A DNA stretch of 64,000 nucleotides from Sphingobacterium nematocida. GTDB taxonomy: Bacteria > Bacteroidota > Bacteroidia > Sphingobacteriales > Sphingobacteriaceae. Both the position numbers and the translations under genes were made by a program. Each line of letters starts with the position of its first letter. Position 1 is the first letter of the stretch. Where the stretch lies: contig NZ_FUZF01000013.1 in NCBI RefSeq assembly GCF_900168125.1, positions 89,209 through 153,208 of the forward strand, written 5' to 3'. Shown here piece by piece: positions 9,841 through 18,090 of this stretch. The notes under the pieces were generated by a model. It was not told the origin of the DNA. It ran no database searches and was given only the letters and a program-made list of their open reading frames with translations.

Positions 9841-9877
9841 TAAATCGCAGAACTCGGTGTTTGAGCGATTGGATAGC
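9841..9877 (+). pseudogene. Displaced 3' end of a capD-like gene
   Basis: Bases 9842-9877 encode KSQNSVFERLDS, identical to the last 12 residues of the dehydratase ending at 4876. The first 24 bases of the copy are identical. The four mismatches in the next nine bases fall in three neighbouring codons (Glu, Arg, Leu) and are all synonymous, so this is a remnant of a second, diverged capD gene and not a recent copying error. The stop codon is replaced by TGT and the frame runs on to 9928. No start or further capD sequence lies before it; a terminator abuts it. Confidence 0.8.
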
Positions 9878-9880
9878 TGT

Positions 9881-10153
9881 GTTGATTTAAGATCGCTTCG
9901 TAGTCTCGCGATGACGACGATCCGTTAATTTTTAGACACCTTCTTTTGTTTTTGCATAAAGTCACTGATACTTAGTTATATAGCTTATCGTTTCTCGGTT
10001 TGGACTAAAAAATCTATTCCGCTCGGATATAGAATGGCTTAATAATTGTTTAGGGTTGCGTATTAAAAAGATAGAACTATGAAATATCTATGGATATTCC
10101 ATCCCGAACAGTCGGGACAAGATAATGGCAGTTGAAAATTAAATTAAATATAT
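9881..10153. other. Intergenic region after displaced capD end
   Basis: Contains a GC-rich stretch at about 9891-9923 (GATCG at the start, CGATC at the end, with TCGCGATGACG inside) of the kind that often belongs to dispersed short repeats. At 10102-10117 lies a perfect hairpin, TCCCGA-ACAG-TCGGGA. A possible 18-codon frame (10079-10135) spans the hairpin and is probably not a gene. No consensus promoter box was found before 10154. Confidence 0.4.
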
Positions 10154-10576
10154 ATGAACAAATTTATGAAAAGAAACAGTTTCCTAGCTGTATTGTTTTT
10201 TGTCTGTGCGAGTGTACTATTTGCAAGTTGTAGTAAAGATGATGACGGACCTAGTGCTAGCGGTATTGATGAAGCAGTAAGTACATATGTAGGTACACTT
10301 AAAGTATTTGGAGGAAAAGAATACTATAATGCCGAAATTAATGTGACTAAAGTAGATGATTCGCACCTGAAAATCACAGCAAAGGCAGGTGAAGAGTATT
10401 CTGTAGTGGCTGCAAAAACTATGAAAGTAGAAAGAAACTATAATGTATCTATAAACACGCTTGTGGAGCCTAACGGAACTTTTTTGTATAGTATAGCGGA
10501 TAAAAATATAGTGATGTACACACAAAAAACACAAGAAGGGGAGATTACCTATTCTTTTGAAGGTAAAAAGAAATAA
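10154..10576 (+). CDS. Small lipoprotein of unknown function
   Basis: 140 residues with a lipoprotein signal: basic start, hydrophobic core and the lipobox FASC with a Cys followed by SKDDDG, a typical Bacteroidota surface-export-like acidic tail. The remainder looks beta-rich (alternating Thr/Val/Lys strands such as YVGTLKVFGGKEYYNAEINVT) and resembles small calycin-like or lipocalin-like lipoproteins, but I do not recognise a family. The ATG at 10166 (MKRNSF) is an alternative start. It stands alone, with a strong terminator right after it. Confidence 0.7.
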   Translation: MNKFMKRNSFLAVLFFVCASVLFASCSKDDDGPSASGIDEAVSTYVGTLKVFGGKEYYNAEINVTKVDDSHLKITAKAGEEYSVVAAKTMKVERNYNVSINTLVEPNGTFLYSIADKNIVMYTQKTQEGEITYSFEGKKK

Positions 10577-10625
10577 TAAACTAAGCTTAATATTAAGAGA
10601 AATGTCCTGATTGTATCAGAACATG

Positions 10626-10659
10626 CAGGTGTCGGTATAAAACCGACGCCTGTTTTTTT
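10626..10659 (+). terminator. Rho-independent terminator
   Basis: Arms CAGGTGTCGGT (10626-10636) and ACCGACGCCTG (10642-10652) pair with one G-T wobble around a 5-nt loop, followed by seven T. Confidence 0.9.
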
Positions 10660-10711
10660 ATTCGATAAAAATTTCGGCCGAACCAAACGGTATTTGATTT
10701 GTTCGTCAGTA

Positions 10712-12412
10712 ATGGAATTCAGGAAAAGAACACAATTCTTTTTACCCCGATGGAGCAAATGGTTGATCGGAATTTTTGCCGGTCTACTGCTGGCCGGCAT
10801 ACTACTCAGTTGGTACTTATCCCGGCATTATAAAGATATTCTGCGCGACAAGATCAGCGAAAAAGTGCATAGCGCATCTCGGGGACTGTACCATGTAGAA
10901 ATGGATGATTTGGAAATTAACCTGTTGACAGGATCTGCACAGGTGAAAAGACTTCAGTTAATAGCGGATACGGCAGTCTATGCCGCACTGAAAGCCCAGA
11001 AAGAAGCCCCTGAAACCCGTATTGACCTTATCACCAATAGCCTGAAAATAGAACATTTGAATCTATGGAAGATGCTAGTGATCAAGAAAATCAGTGTGGG
11101 CGCGATTAAAATCGACACTCTAAATGTTAAAATCGTAAAGGAGATATTGCCTTACGAAAGAAAGGATACCAGCGCTATGGATCTGTATGCTCGGATCAAA
11201 GATTCGTTTAAGGAACTAAGGATTGATCAAATAGCACTTACAAGTTTGAATACGGATTATAGCGATGAATCGGGAAAGGCCCCGCTAAGATTGAAAAATG
11301 GGGCTATACAGGTAACAGATTTCCTTGTTGATCCTTATAGCCGCGCAGATAGCAATAGGGTATTTTACAGTGAGCGAATCCAATTAACATTGCCGGGATT
11401 TAATTATTCAATCCCAGAGAGCCCATACCGACTGGCATTTGATAATTTTCAATTAGATAGTAAATGCAGATCGGCCTTGCTGCATAAAATACGCTTGGAA
11501 CCGAAAATCTCAAAGGAACAGTATTTTCGAAATGATAAACAGAATAAAGCATTGATCACGCTGGAATGGGATACGCTACGGGTCAAAGACTGGGATTTGG
11601 GGCTTCTGTCTAGAGAAGGTAAAGTACATGCTAAACAGGTGTTTTTGAGCAGGGGTGCTGCGGTGTTCAGAAAGGATCGGAGATACCAAAAGGATAATGT
11701 CAATAAAATCGGTGAAGCTCCGCACCAGCAAATTATGAAACTGCAGCAACTGATCCGTGTGGATACGGTTCATGTAGACCGATCCTTGGTGCAATACCGG
11801 CAGATTAATGAGAAGGGGACGGATGAGGGAATAATATCCTTTGTGAATGTACATGGTATAATAACCAATATGACCAATGATAGCACCCAACTGCGCAAAG
11901 ACAAGTATATGCGGGCAGACCTAAAAGCAATGTTGATGGGAAAGGGCCCATTGCACGCTCTCTTTGGCTTTGATATGCGGAGTAAGGATGGAGCGCATAC
12001 CTACAAAGGAAGCTTGGGGCGTATGGATGCTTCTGCATTTAATTTGATACTCACGCCTTTACTCAACTTAGAAATAGCTTCCGGAAATATTAAGGGTATC
12101 CGCTTTGATATGAAGGCTAATGATTCGGGCAATTGGGGAGATTTTCGCTTTGATTATGATGATTTTAAGGTTAATATATTCGGTGGTCTAGCGGAGGGGG
12201 AAAGAAAGAAAAAGGGGATTGTATCTTTCTTTGTCAATAAATTTGTGATCAACGATAGTAATCCCGATGCGAATGAGGTATATCATATCGGCAAGGTAAA
12301 TCATACACGGGTACCTGAATATTCGCATTTTAAGACGATATGGAAAAGTCTTCAGGATGGGATAGCGCAATGTGCGGGGATCGAATCGAAGTGGCTGCGC
12401 GAGAAGATGTAA
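10712..12412 (+). CDS. AsmA-like single-pass membrane protein
   Basis: 566 residues. The ATG at 10712 is chosen; the frame could extend to a TTG at 10694, without gain. A basic N-terminus precedes one transmembrane helix (about residues 17-38, LIGIFAGLLLAGILLSWYL). After it comes a long periplasmic region rich in short beta strands and repeated sub-blocks (DDLEINLLTGSAQVKRLQL; SLKIEHLNLWKMLVIKKISVGAIKIDTL), the pattern of AsmA/DUF748-type beta-groove proteins thought to help lipid movement between membranes. The family match is by pattern only. It is transcribed alone, ahead of the sigma-factor locus and probably unrelated to it. Confidence 0.6.
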   Translation: MEFRKRTQFFLPRWSKWLIGIFAGLLLAGILLSWYLSRHYKDILRDKISEKVHSASRGLYHVEMDDLEINLLTGSAQVKRLQLIADTAVYAALKAQKEAPETRIDLITNSLKIEHLNLWKMLVIKKISVGAIKIDTLNVKIVKEILPYERKDTSAMDLYARIKDSFKELRIDQIALTSLNTDYSDESGKAPLRLKNGAIQVTDFLVDPYSRADSNRVFYSERIQLTLPGFNYSIPESPYRLAFDNFQLDSKCRSALLHKIRLEPKISKEQYFRNDKQNKALITLEWDTLRVKDWDLGLLSREGKVHAKQVFLSRGAAVFRKDRRYQKDNVNKIGEAPHQQIMKLQQLIRVDTVHVDRSLVQYRQINEKGTDEGIISFVNVHGIITNMTNDSTQLRKDKYMRADLKAMLMGKGPLHALFGFDMRSKDGAHTYKGSLGRMDASAFNLILTPLLNLEIASGNIKGIRFDMKANDSGNWGDFRFDYDDFKVNIFGGLAEGERKKKGIVSFFVNKFVINDSNPDANEVYHIGKVNHTRVPEYSHFKTIWKSLQDGIAQCAGIESKWLREKM

Positions 12413-12429
12413 GATAACTAGGCTAAATT

Positions 12430-12461
12430 AACATTGGGATAACATTGGGATGGTATCTTTG
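12430..12461 (+). promoter_or_regulatory. Tandem 11-bp repeat and -7 box upstream of sigma-factor gene
   Basis: AACATTGGGAT occurs twice head to tail (12430-12440 and 12441-12451), one helical turn apart. TATCTTTG (12454-12461) matches TAnnTTTG. The repeat covers the place where the -33 region should be, so it may be a regulator or sigma-factor contact site for the ECF gene. Confidence 0.5.
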
Positions 12462-12537
12462 GCACAGATTGGATTTTTAGATAAATGTGTATACCTTTAT
12501 CCAGAATCTAAATTGTCTGCGGTAATTGCTGGAGATC

Positions 12538-13122
12538 ATGATAACAAGCGTAAAGGATATATTGGTACAAATCAAAATGGGTGACAGGGAAGCCTTCAGG
12601 TCGCTATATGATACGTATGCACCATTTGTATTTGACCTAGGGTATAAGCTTCTTAAGGATTCCGGGCTTGCCGAAGAGATGGTGCAGGATTGTTTTGTCA
12701 AAATATGGGCTACCCGTAGTGAGATACATGAGGATCAAGAGATATGGCCACTCATCTATGTTATAGCTAAGCGTCTTTGCTTTAATCAATTGCGGCACGC
12801 CCGTGTCGCTAGAAAATATCTTGTCCAGGTGGACGATGTACTAATCAACGATGTGGAGCAGCGTCTAAACGTACGTGAATTGGAAAACCAACTGGAACAT
12901 TCTATAGAAAATCTGCCCGAGCAGCAGAAAAGGGCCTTGAGATTGAGCCGTATGGATGGTTATACCCACCAGCAGATAGCGGTAGAGATGGGAATATCTC
13001 CAAATACAGTCAAAAATCATATTACGCAGGCACTCAAAAATCTAAAAAAGACACTTCCCCAAGCGGATTATAACTATTTAATGCTAGTGTATGCCTTATG
13101 GCTTATAGCATCTGGCATATAG
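12538..13122 (+). CDS. ECF-type RNA polymerase sigma-70 factor
   Basis: 194 residues from the ATG at 12538, which follows GGAG; an upstream TTG in the same frame is less likely. Region 2 (about residues 8-80) shows DREAFRSLYDTYAPFVFDLGYKLLKDSGLAEEMVQDCFVKIW; region 4 (about 120-180) shows LPEQQKRALRLSRMDGYTHQQIAVEMGISPNTVKNHI with its helix-turn-helix. This is the Bacteroides-expansion type of ECF factor that pairs with FecR anti-sigma factors and STN-bearing SusC transporters. All three lie in order here, so it should activate the locus when substrate binds at the outer membrane. Confidence 0.93.
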   Translation: MITSVKDILVQIKMGDREAFRSLYDTYAPFVFDLGYKLLKDSGLAEEMVQDCFVKIWATRSEIHEDQEIWPLIYVIAKRLCFNQLRHARVARKYLVQVDDVLINDVEQRLNVRELENQLEHSIENLPEQQKRALRLSRMDGYTHQQIAVEMGISPNTVKNHITQALKNLKKTLPQADYNYLMLVYALWLIASGI

Positions 13123-13209
13123 CCAATAGCTTTTTAAAAAAAAATACATCTTCAACTAGTCCTATCGCCCGACTTAGGTGTACTGGGTATAATAACTAAT
13201 TTCAATAAA

Positions 13210-14397
13210 TTGGACAAAAATAGATTACAACTTCTTTTTAATAAATACCTGAACGGCACACTGGACACATCGGAAGAGGAAGAGTTTGATGCGATGATGG
13301 CTACGTTGGAAAATTCTGAATTCTCAAATTTAGTAGATGAGTCTATTGAATTACGGGAGAATGTCGATTTTGAACAGGAAAGCGTCTACCAAAACATTGC
13401 CGCGAAAATGGAGGAGGAGGATAAACCTGCCGCGATACGATCGCTGTACGCTAAATGGAAGCAGCTCGGCAAGATTGCCGCTGTGCTTCTATTAACCGGA
13501 TTGTTAGGCATAGTGACCTACCGGATGTGGAATGGCGAATCTACAGAAGGGAATTTGGTAACTGCCCTATCGCTGGAGCAAGCAAAAGATATGGAACTGC
13601 CTAAAGAGGATGCATTGATCACGCTGGCCGATGGGAAGCAGCTGTCACTGGCAGATGTGGGCAAAGATACATTGCATTACAAAGGGTTGACATTGCTACG
13701 AGATGGAAATGGAACAATTGTGATGGGACAGGATGAGGCGGCGGATTTTTTTAATGCGAATGAAAAGCATCGTTTTGTGGCGCCTAAAGGCGTGATGCTC
13801 CGTCTTATGCTCCCGGATGCTTCGATCGTAAATCTCAACTCAGATTCGCAAATAGAAATCGCAGGCACGTTTGGCAAGAGACAGCGGGAAGTAGCGCTCG
13901 AAGGTGAGGCTTTCTTTGACGTGGCACACAATAAAGCTTTGCCATTTGTAGTACATGCTAAGAATGCAACCGTCACGGTATTGGGTACACAATTCAATAT
14001 GTCGGCCTATAAGACGGATAAGGTGGTGGCGACTACGTTATTGTCGGGCTCGGTTCGGGTGGGAGCCGCTAATAGGGAAATACATATAAAACCGGGACAG
14101 CAGGCCCAGGTGAATCTCTCGGCTACAATAGAATTGAAAAATAAGGTGAATATGAGCGATGTATTGGCATGGAAGGAAGGGTACTTTCGATTCAGGGATG
14201 CGCCGATACGGAACATAATGGCTGATCTGGCAAAGTGGTATCCTATAGAAGGAGTTGAATTTAAAGCGGGTTCTACCGATCGATTTACAGGGAGTATACA
14301 GCGCTCCAAGAAGCTGAGTGATGTGCTGGCTAGTATAGAACAAGTATCTGATTTACGTTTTGATATTCAGGAAGGGAGGGTAGTGGTGATGAAGTAG
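13210..14397 (+). CDS. FecR family anti-sigma factor
   Basis: 395 residues. The start is a TTG at 13210: the next in-frame ATG codons (MMATLE) would delete the conserved opening DKNRLQLLFNKYLNGTLDTSEEEEF. The cytoplasmic N-terminus binds the sigma factor; one transmembrane helix lies at about residues 93-111 (IAAVLLLTGLLGIVTYRMW). The periplasmic FecR domain follows (RFVAPKGVMLRLMLPDASIVNLNSDSQIEIAGTF; REVALEGEAFFDVAHN; FVVHAKNATVTVLGTQFNMSAY) and then a C-terminal STN-like domain (IRNIMADLAKWYPIEGVEF) that contacts the transporter. It completes the sigma/anti-sigma/transducer relay for the SusC at 14508. Confidence 0.92.
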   Translation: MDKNRLQLLFNKYLNGTLDTSEEEEFDAMMATLENSEFSNLVDESIELRENVDFEQESVYQNIAAKMEEEDKPAAIRSLYAKWKQLGKIAAVLLLTGLLGIVTYRMWNGESTEGNLVTALSLEQAKDMELPKEDALITLADGKQLSLADVGKDTLHYKGLTLLRDGNGTIVMGQDEAADFFNANEKHRFVAPKGVMLRLMLPDASIVNLNSDSQIEIAGTFGKRQREVALEGEAFFDVAHNKALPFVVHAKNATVTVLGTQFNMSAYKTDKVVATTLLSGSVRVGAANREIHIKPGQQAQVNLSATIELKNKVNMSDVLAWKEGYFRFRDAPIRNIMADLAKWYPIEGVEFKAGSTDRFTGSIQRSKKLSDVLASIEQVSDLRFDIQEGRVVVMK

Positions 14398-14416
14398 GAC
14401 GAAAATCAAATCAGGA

Positions 14417-14446
14417 GAAGAGGAGATGCGCCAACACCCCCTCTTC
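14417..14446 (+). other. Hairpin between FecR and SusC genes
   Basis: GAAGAGG (14417-14423) and CCTCTTC (14440-14446) can pair around a 16-nt loop. No T-run follows, so it is more likely a partial attenuator, an mRNA processing site or a stability element setting the FecR/SusC expression ratio than a full terminator. Confidence 0.4.
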
Positions 14447-14507
14447 GATAGTACCTGGAAATAGCATCAGTTTTGAATTAATAATATTTATACCAAATAC
14501 CTATCAA

Positions 14508-17500
14508 ATGTATAAAAATATTACCGCAATCGGAGGAGCTCACCGCCGATTGATAACGTGTTTACTAATGATGAAGTTATATTCATTTTTGCTCCTAGGC
14601 CTTATCATGCAGGCGAATGGAAATACCTATGCGCAAAAAGTAAGTCTGTCCGTAAAAGGGGCCGAGCTTGCAGATGTACTGACACAGATCCAAGAGCAGA
14701 CTAATCTCGATTTTTTTTATAACAGCAGTCAACTAAAACAGGTTGAGAAAATAGATCTGAATGTTAAAAATATGGACCTGAAAAAGGTATTGGACGCTTG
14801 TCTGACACCGAGGGGATTATTCTATGTGGTGCAGAACAAAACTGTACTGATAAAAAGGGCTTCTGATCTGGAAAATAAGGAGCTGGAAGAACAACAACAG
14901 CAAATTCAAGGAAAAGTACTAAATAGTGACGGGCTACCGTTGGTGGGAGCTTCAATACGATTGCAGCAAAGTAATATTGCTACAGCGACAAAAGGGGATG
15001 GCTCATTTACAATGCCGGTAGTGCATACCGATGGTCAATTGCTCATCACTGCGCTCGGCTATGAAGATAAGATTGTATCGTATAAAGTAGGGACGGAATT
15101 GCTGATACGGATGTTGGAATCTACAAGCGATCTGGACGAAGTGGTCATCGTTGGCTACGGTACGCAAAAGAAGGCTAACCTAACTGGAGCTGTAGCCCAG
15201 ATCAATGCCGAGGATATCGCTTTGCGCCCGGATGCTAATATAGCGACGACACTGCAAGGGTTGATGCCTGGGCTGAATATTCAGATCAACAATGGTGACC
15301 CTGGTGCGACGCCGGATATCAACGTGCGGGGATTTAACTCGATAAACGGGGGCAATCCGCTGGTGCTGATCGACGGGATAGAAGGCAATATCACGCGGGT
15401 CAATCCGAATGATATTGAAGCCGTAACGGTACTGAAAGATGCGGCTTCGTCGGCAATATACGGGGCACGTGGAGCTTTTGGGGTAATCTTGATAACGACA
15501 AAGTCGGGTAAGTCGGGCAAAACAGAAATTAATTATTCTAACAACTTTGCCTGGACTACACCAGCGGCTCGCACGGATTATATCACGGATCCTTACGTAT
15601 ATGCCAAGACGGTGGATGCTGCCATATACGGGTACAATGGAAGCAGCTACAGCCGATTTAACGAAATGGATTGGGAAGCGATAAAAATGGTGTCAAGAGG
15701 AGAAATAGCTCCTTTCCATGAATTGCAGTCGGATGGTACAAACAAGTTCTTCTACCAAACGGATTGGTGGGACTATCTGTTCCGAAAATATCAGGCTTCT
15801 AATTTTCATAATATATCGATATCAGGCGGTAGTGACAAGTTGAAAGGCTACCTATCGGGGCGGGTGTATGACCGACAAAGTATCAATAATATCAATAAGG
15901 ATGCAGGTATAGGCCGTGATAATATGAAGGCTAACATCGTGTTTACACCGTATGATTGGTTGGAAGTGTCCAATAATGTGCAGTTTATAAACGAGAAGGA
16001 TAAGGATTACGGCGGATTTTCGAATGGTTTTGGTGGTTTGTGGAGCACGACAACCTGGTATAACCTGATGCCTTTTTACCCAAATTTTGTGGATGGTATA
16101 CCTACGGATATCGGTACGGGATCGGGAGGACAAGGAGGAAATGCAGGTCTGTATTCAGGAAAGAGCTGGCGCGACATCGGAACGGAGGAGTTCACGAATA
16201 CATTCCGTGTGGTGGCTCGCCCGCTGAAAGGACTGGAGTTCAACTTTGACTACAGCAACCGTATCGAGAATAGAAGTGTGGCCCTACGCCTCAATCCTTT
16301 TACCTACTTGTCGGGTTACAGATTGACACCACTGACCGTGGGGCTGAACCGACTGGAGGAACAACGTCGGAAAGACAAATATAATGCATTGAACTTCTTC
16401 GGAACGTATAATACCTCGGTAGCAGATAAGCATAATTTTAAATTGTTGCTAGGTTTTAACCAGGAAGAGTATGATCGGGATTTTATCGGAGCAGTAGGGG
16501 ATGACCTGCTGTTGGAAGATTTGTCCAATCTATCGCTGTCGACCGTGATGAATTCGATGACGGGTAGTGCGACAAACTGGGCTGTACGAGGTTTTTTTGG
16601 TCGTTTTAACTACGATTACGATGGCAAATACCTAATGGAGATCAATGCGCGTTATGACGGATCCTCCCGTTTTCCGGTAGATAGCAGATGGGGATTCTTT
16701 CCCTCGCTTTCACTAGGATGGCAAGTGGATCGGGAAAATTTTTGGCAAGAGATCAAACCCTATGTGTCGTCACTCAAGCTGAGAGGGTCGTATGGCGAGT
16801 TGGGCAACCAGACGGTAGATGTGAATACGTTTAAAGAACTGATGGCGGTGAGACGGATTTCGTGGTTGAACAATGGGTTGCCAGTGACTGGCGCACAGAT
16901 GCCGGCGCCGCTACCGAGTGTCGTGACCTGGGAGCGTACTAAAAGTTTGAATCTCGGAGCGGACATCGGTCTGGTCAATAATAAATTGTTTGTGAATGCG
17001 GATTGGTACCGTAAAAATGTCTCTGGCATGTATTTGCCAGGAGAACCGCTGCCAGGTGTATTCGGAGCAAGCGAACCCCGTGAAAATTATGCCGCATTGC
17101 GTAATGATGGGTGGGAAGTCGCTGTATCGTATCGCGATAAGTTTGATGTGGCCGGAGCTCCGTTGCAATTTAATGTGACGGCGAATGTCTCTAATTTTAA
17201 AGCGACGATCACTAAATATAACAACCCGAAAGGATTGTTGAGTACGTATTATGAGGGACAACGCCTGGGTGAAATATGGGGATACCGCATTGATGGCCAG
17301 TTCCAGTCTGATGAGGAGGCTTTTGCTTACCAAAATTCGTTTGATAACCCCTCCACAAATCTAGGACAGGTATATGATGATGTATTGAACATTATGCAGA
17401 ATAGCGAATGGAATCACCTGCGTGGGGGAGATATCAAGTACTTGGATCTGAATGCAGACGGGAAGATAAATAAGGGCGATAATACCTTGGCTAATCACGG

Positions 17501-18077
17501 TGATCTCGAAAGGATCGGTAATGCCATGCCGCAATACTTATTTGGCTTGAACCTCAATGCAAGATGGAAAGGATTTGATGTGTCTACAGCGCTGTCCGGG
17601 GTCGGTAGGCAAGACTGGTACCCTACGGGCGAGCTGTATTGGGGGACCTATCAAAGACCGTACTTATCTTTTATCCGGAAGGATTTGATCGATAATGCAT
17701 GGACACCAGACAATAAAGACAACATGTACCCACAGATCTATAGGGGATATTCTTCGCTACAGGCAAGACGGTCACTATATGAGGTTAACGATTATTACCT
17801 GACAAATTTAGGTTTTCTTCGTGTCAAAAACTTGACGGTAGGTTATACATTACCGCAAGAGTGGACGCGTAAAGCCAAAGTGGATCGTCTGCGGGTATTT
17901 TTTAGTGGAGAAAATATGTTTACCTGGAGCTTTGGCAAATTGACCAAGTATATCGATCCGGAGCAAGCTGGGGCAGGAATAAGCTACTCTGATCCGGACA
18001 AGGCTACTACTAGGGGGGATCAACGGGTGTATCCTATGGGTAAAACGTATTCTTTTGGTGTAATGTTGGGCTTATAA
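14508..18077 (+). CDS. SusC family transporter with N-terminal STN signalling domain
   Basis: 1189 residues, a TonB-dependent importer and signal transducer. After the signal peptide (cleavage near NTYAQ, residue 43) comes an STN domain at about 46-117 (VLTQIQEQTNLDFFYNSS; KKVLDACLTPRGLFYVV) that touches FecR in the periplasm. The carboxypeptidase-regulatory-like domain is at about 133-210, then LDEVVIVGYGTQKKANLTGAV, the plug and the barrel. The ATG at 14508 gives an unusually long basic N-terminus before the hydrophobic stretch; ATG codons at 14568 or 14571 (MMKLYSFLLL) are alternatives. Its barrel C-terminus is clearly similar to the SusC at 25055 (shared LSTYY-GQ--GEIWGY and G-RDWY-type blocks), so the two are paralogues for related substrates. 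Confidence 0.94.
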   Translation: MYKNITAIGGAHRRLITCLLMMKLYSFLLLGLIMQANGNTYAQKVSLSVKGAELADVLTQIQEQTNLDFFYNSSQLKQVEKIDLNVKNMDLKKVLDACLTPRGLFYVVQNKTVLIKRASDLENKELEEQQQQIQGKVLNSDGLPLVGASIRLQQSNIATATKGDGSFTMPVVHTDGQLLITALGYEDKIVSYKVGTELLIRMLESTSDLDEVVIVGYGTQKKANLTGAVAQINAEDIALRPDANIATTLQGLMPGLNIQINNGDPGATPDINVRGFNSINGGNPLVLIDGIEGNITRVNPNDIEAVTVLKDAASSAIYGARGAFGVILITTKSGKSGKTEINYSNNFAWTTPAARTDYITDPYVYAKTVDAAIYGYNGSSYSRFNEMDWEAIKMVSRGEIAPFHELQSDGTNKFFYQTDWWDYLFRKYQASNFHNISISGGSDKLKGYLSGRVYDRQSINNINKDAGIGRDNMKANIVFTPYDWLEVSNNVQFINEKDKDYGGFSNGFGGLWSTTTWYNLMPFYPNFVDGIPTDIGTGSGGQGGNAGLYSGKSWRDIGTEEFTNTFRVVARPLKGLEFNFDYSNRIENRSVALRLNPFTYLSGYRLTPLTVGLNRLEEQRRKDKYNALNFFGTYNTSVADKHNFKLLLGFNQEEYDRDFIGAVGDDLLLEDLSNLSLSTVMNSMTGSATNWAVRGFFGRFNYDYDGKYLMEINARYDGSSRFPVDSRWGFFPSLSLGWQVDRENFWQEIKPYVSSLKLRGSYGELGNQTVDVNTFKELMAVRRISWLNNGLPVTGAQMPAPLPSVVTWERTKSLNLGADIGLVNNKLFVNADWYRKNVSGMYLPGEPLPGVFGASEPRENYAALRNDGWEVAVSYRDKFDVAGAPLQFNVTANVSNFKATITKYNNPKGLLSTYYEGQRLGEIWGYRIDGQFQSDEEAFAYQNSFDNPSTNLGQVYDDVLNIMQNSEWNHLRGGDIKYLDLNADGKINKGDNTLANHGDLERIGNAMPQYLFGLNLNARWKGFDVSTALSGVGRQDWYPTGELYWGTYQRPYLSFIRKDLIDNAWTPDNKDNMYPQIYRGYSSLQARRSLYEVNDYYLTNLGFLRVKNLTVGYTLPQEWTRKAKVDRLRVFFSGENMFTWSFGKLTKYIDPEQAGAGISYSDPDKATTRGDQRVYPMGKTYSFGVMLGL

Positions 18078-18090
18078 TAGGAGGAAAGTC

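Noticed and set aside
10079..10135. 18-codon ATG frame before the small lipoprotein gene
   Set aside because: Too short, it spans a hairpin and has no leader-peptide features such as runs of one amino acid.
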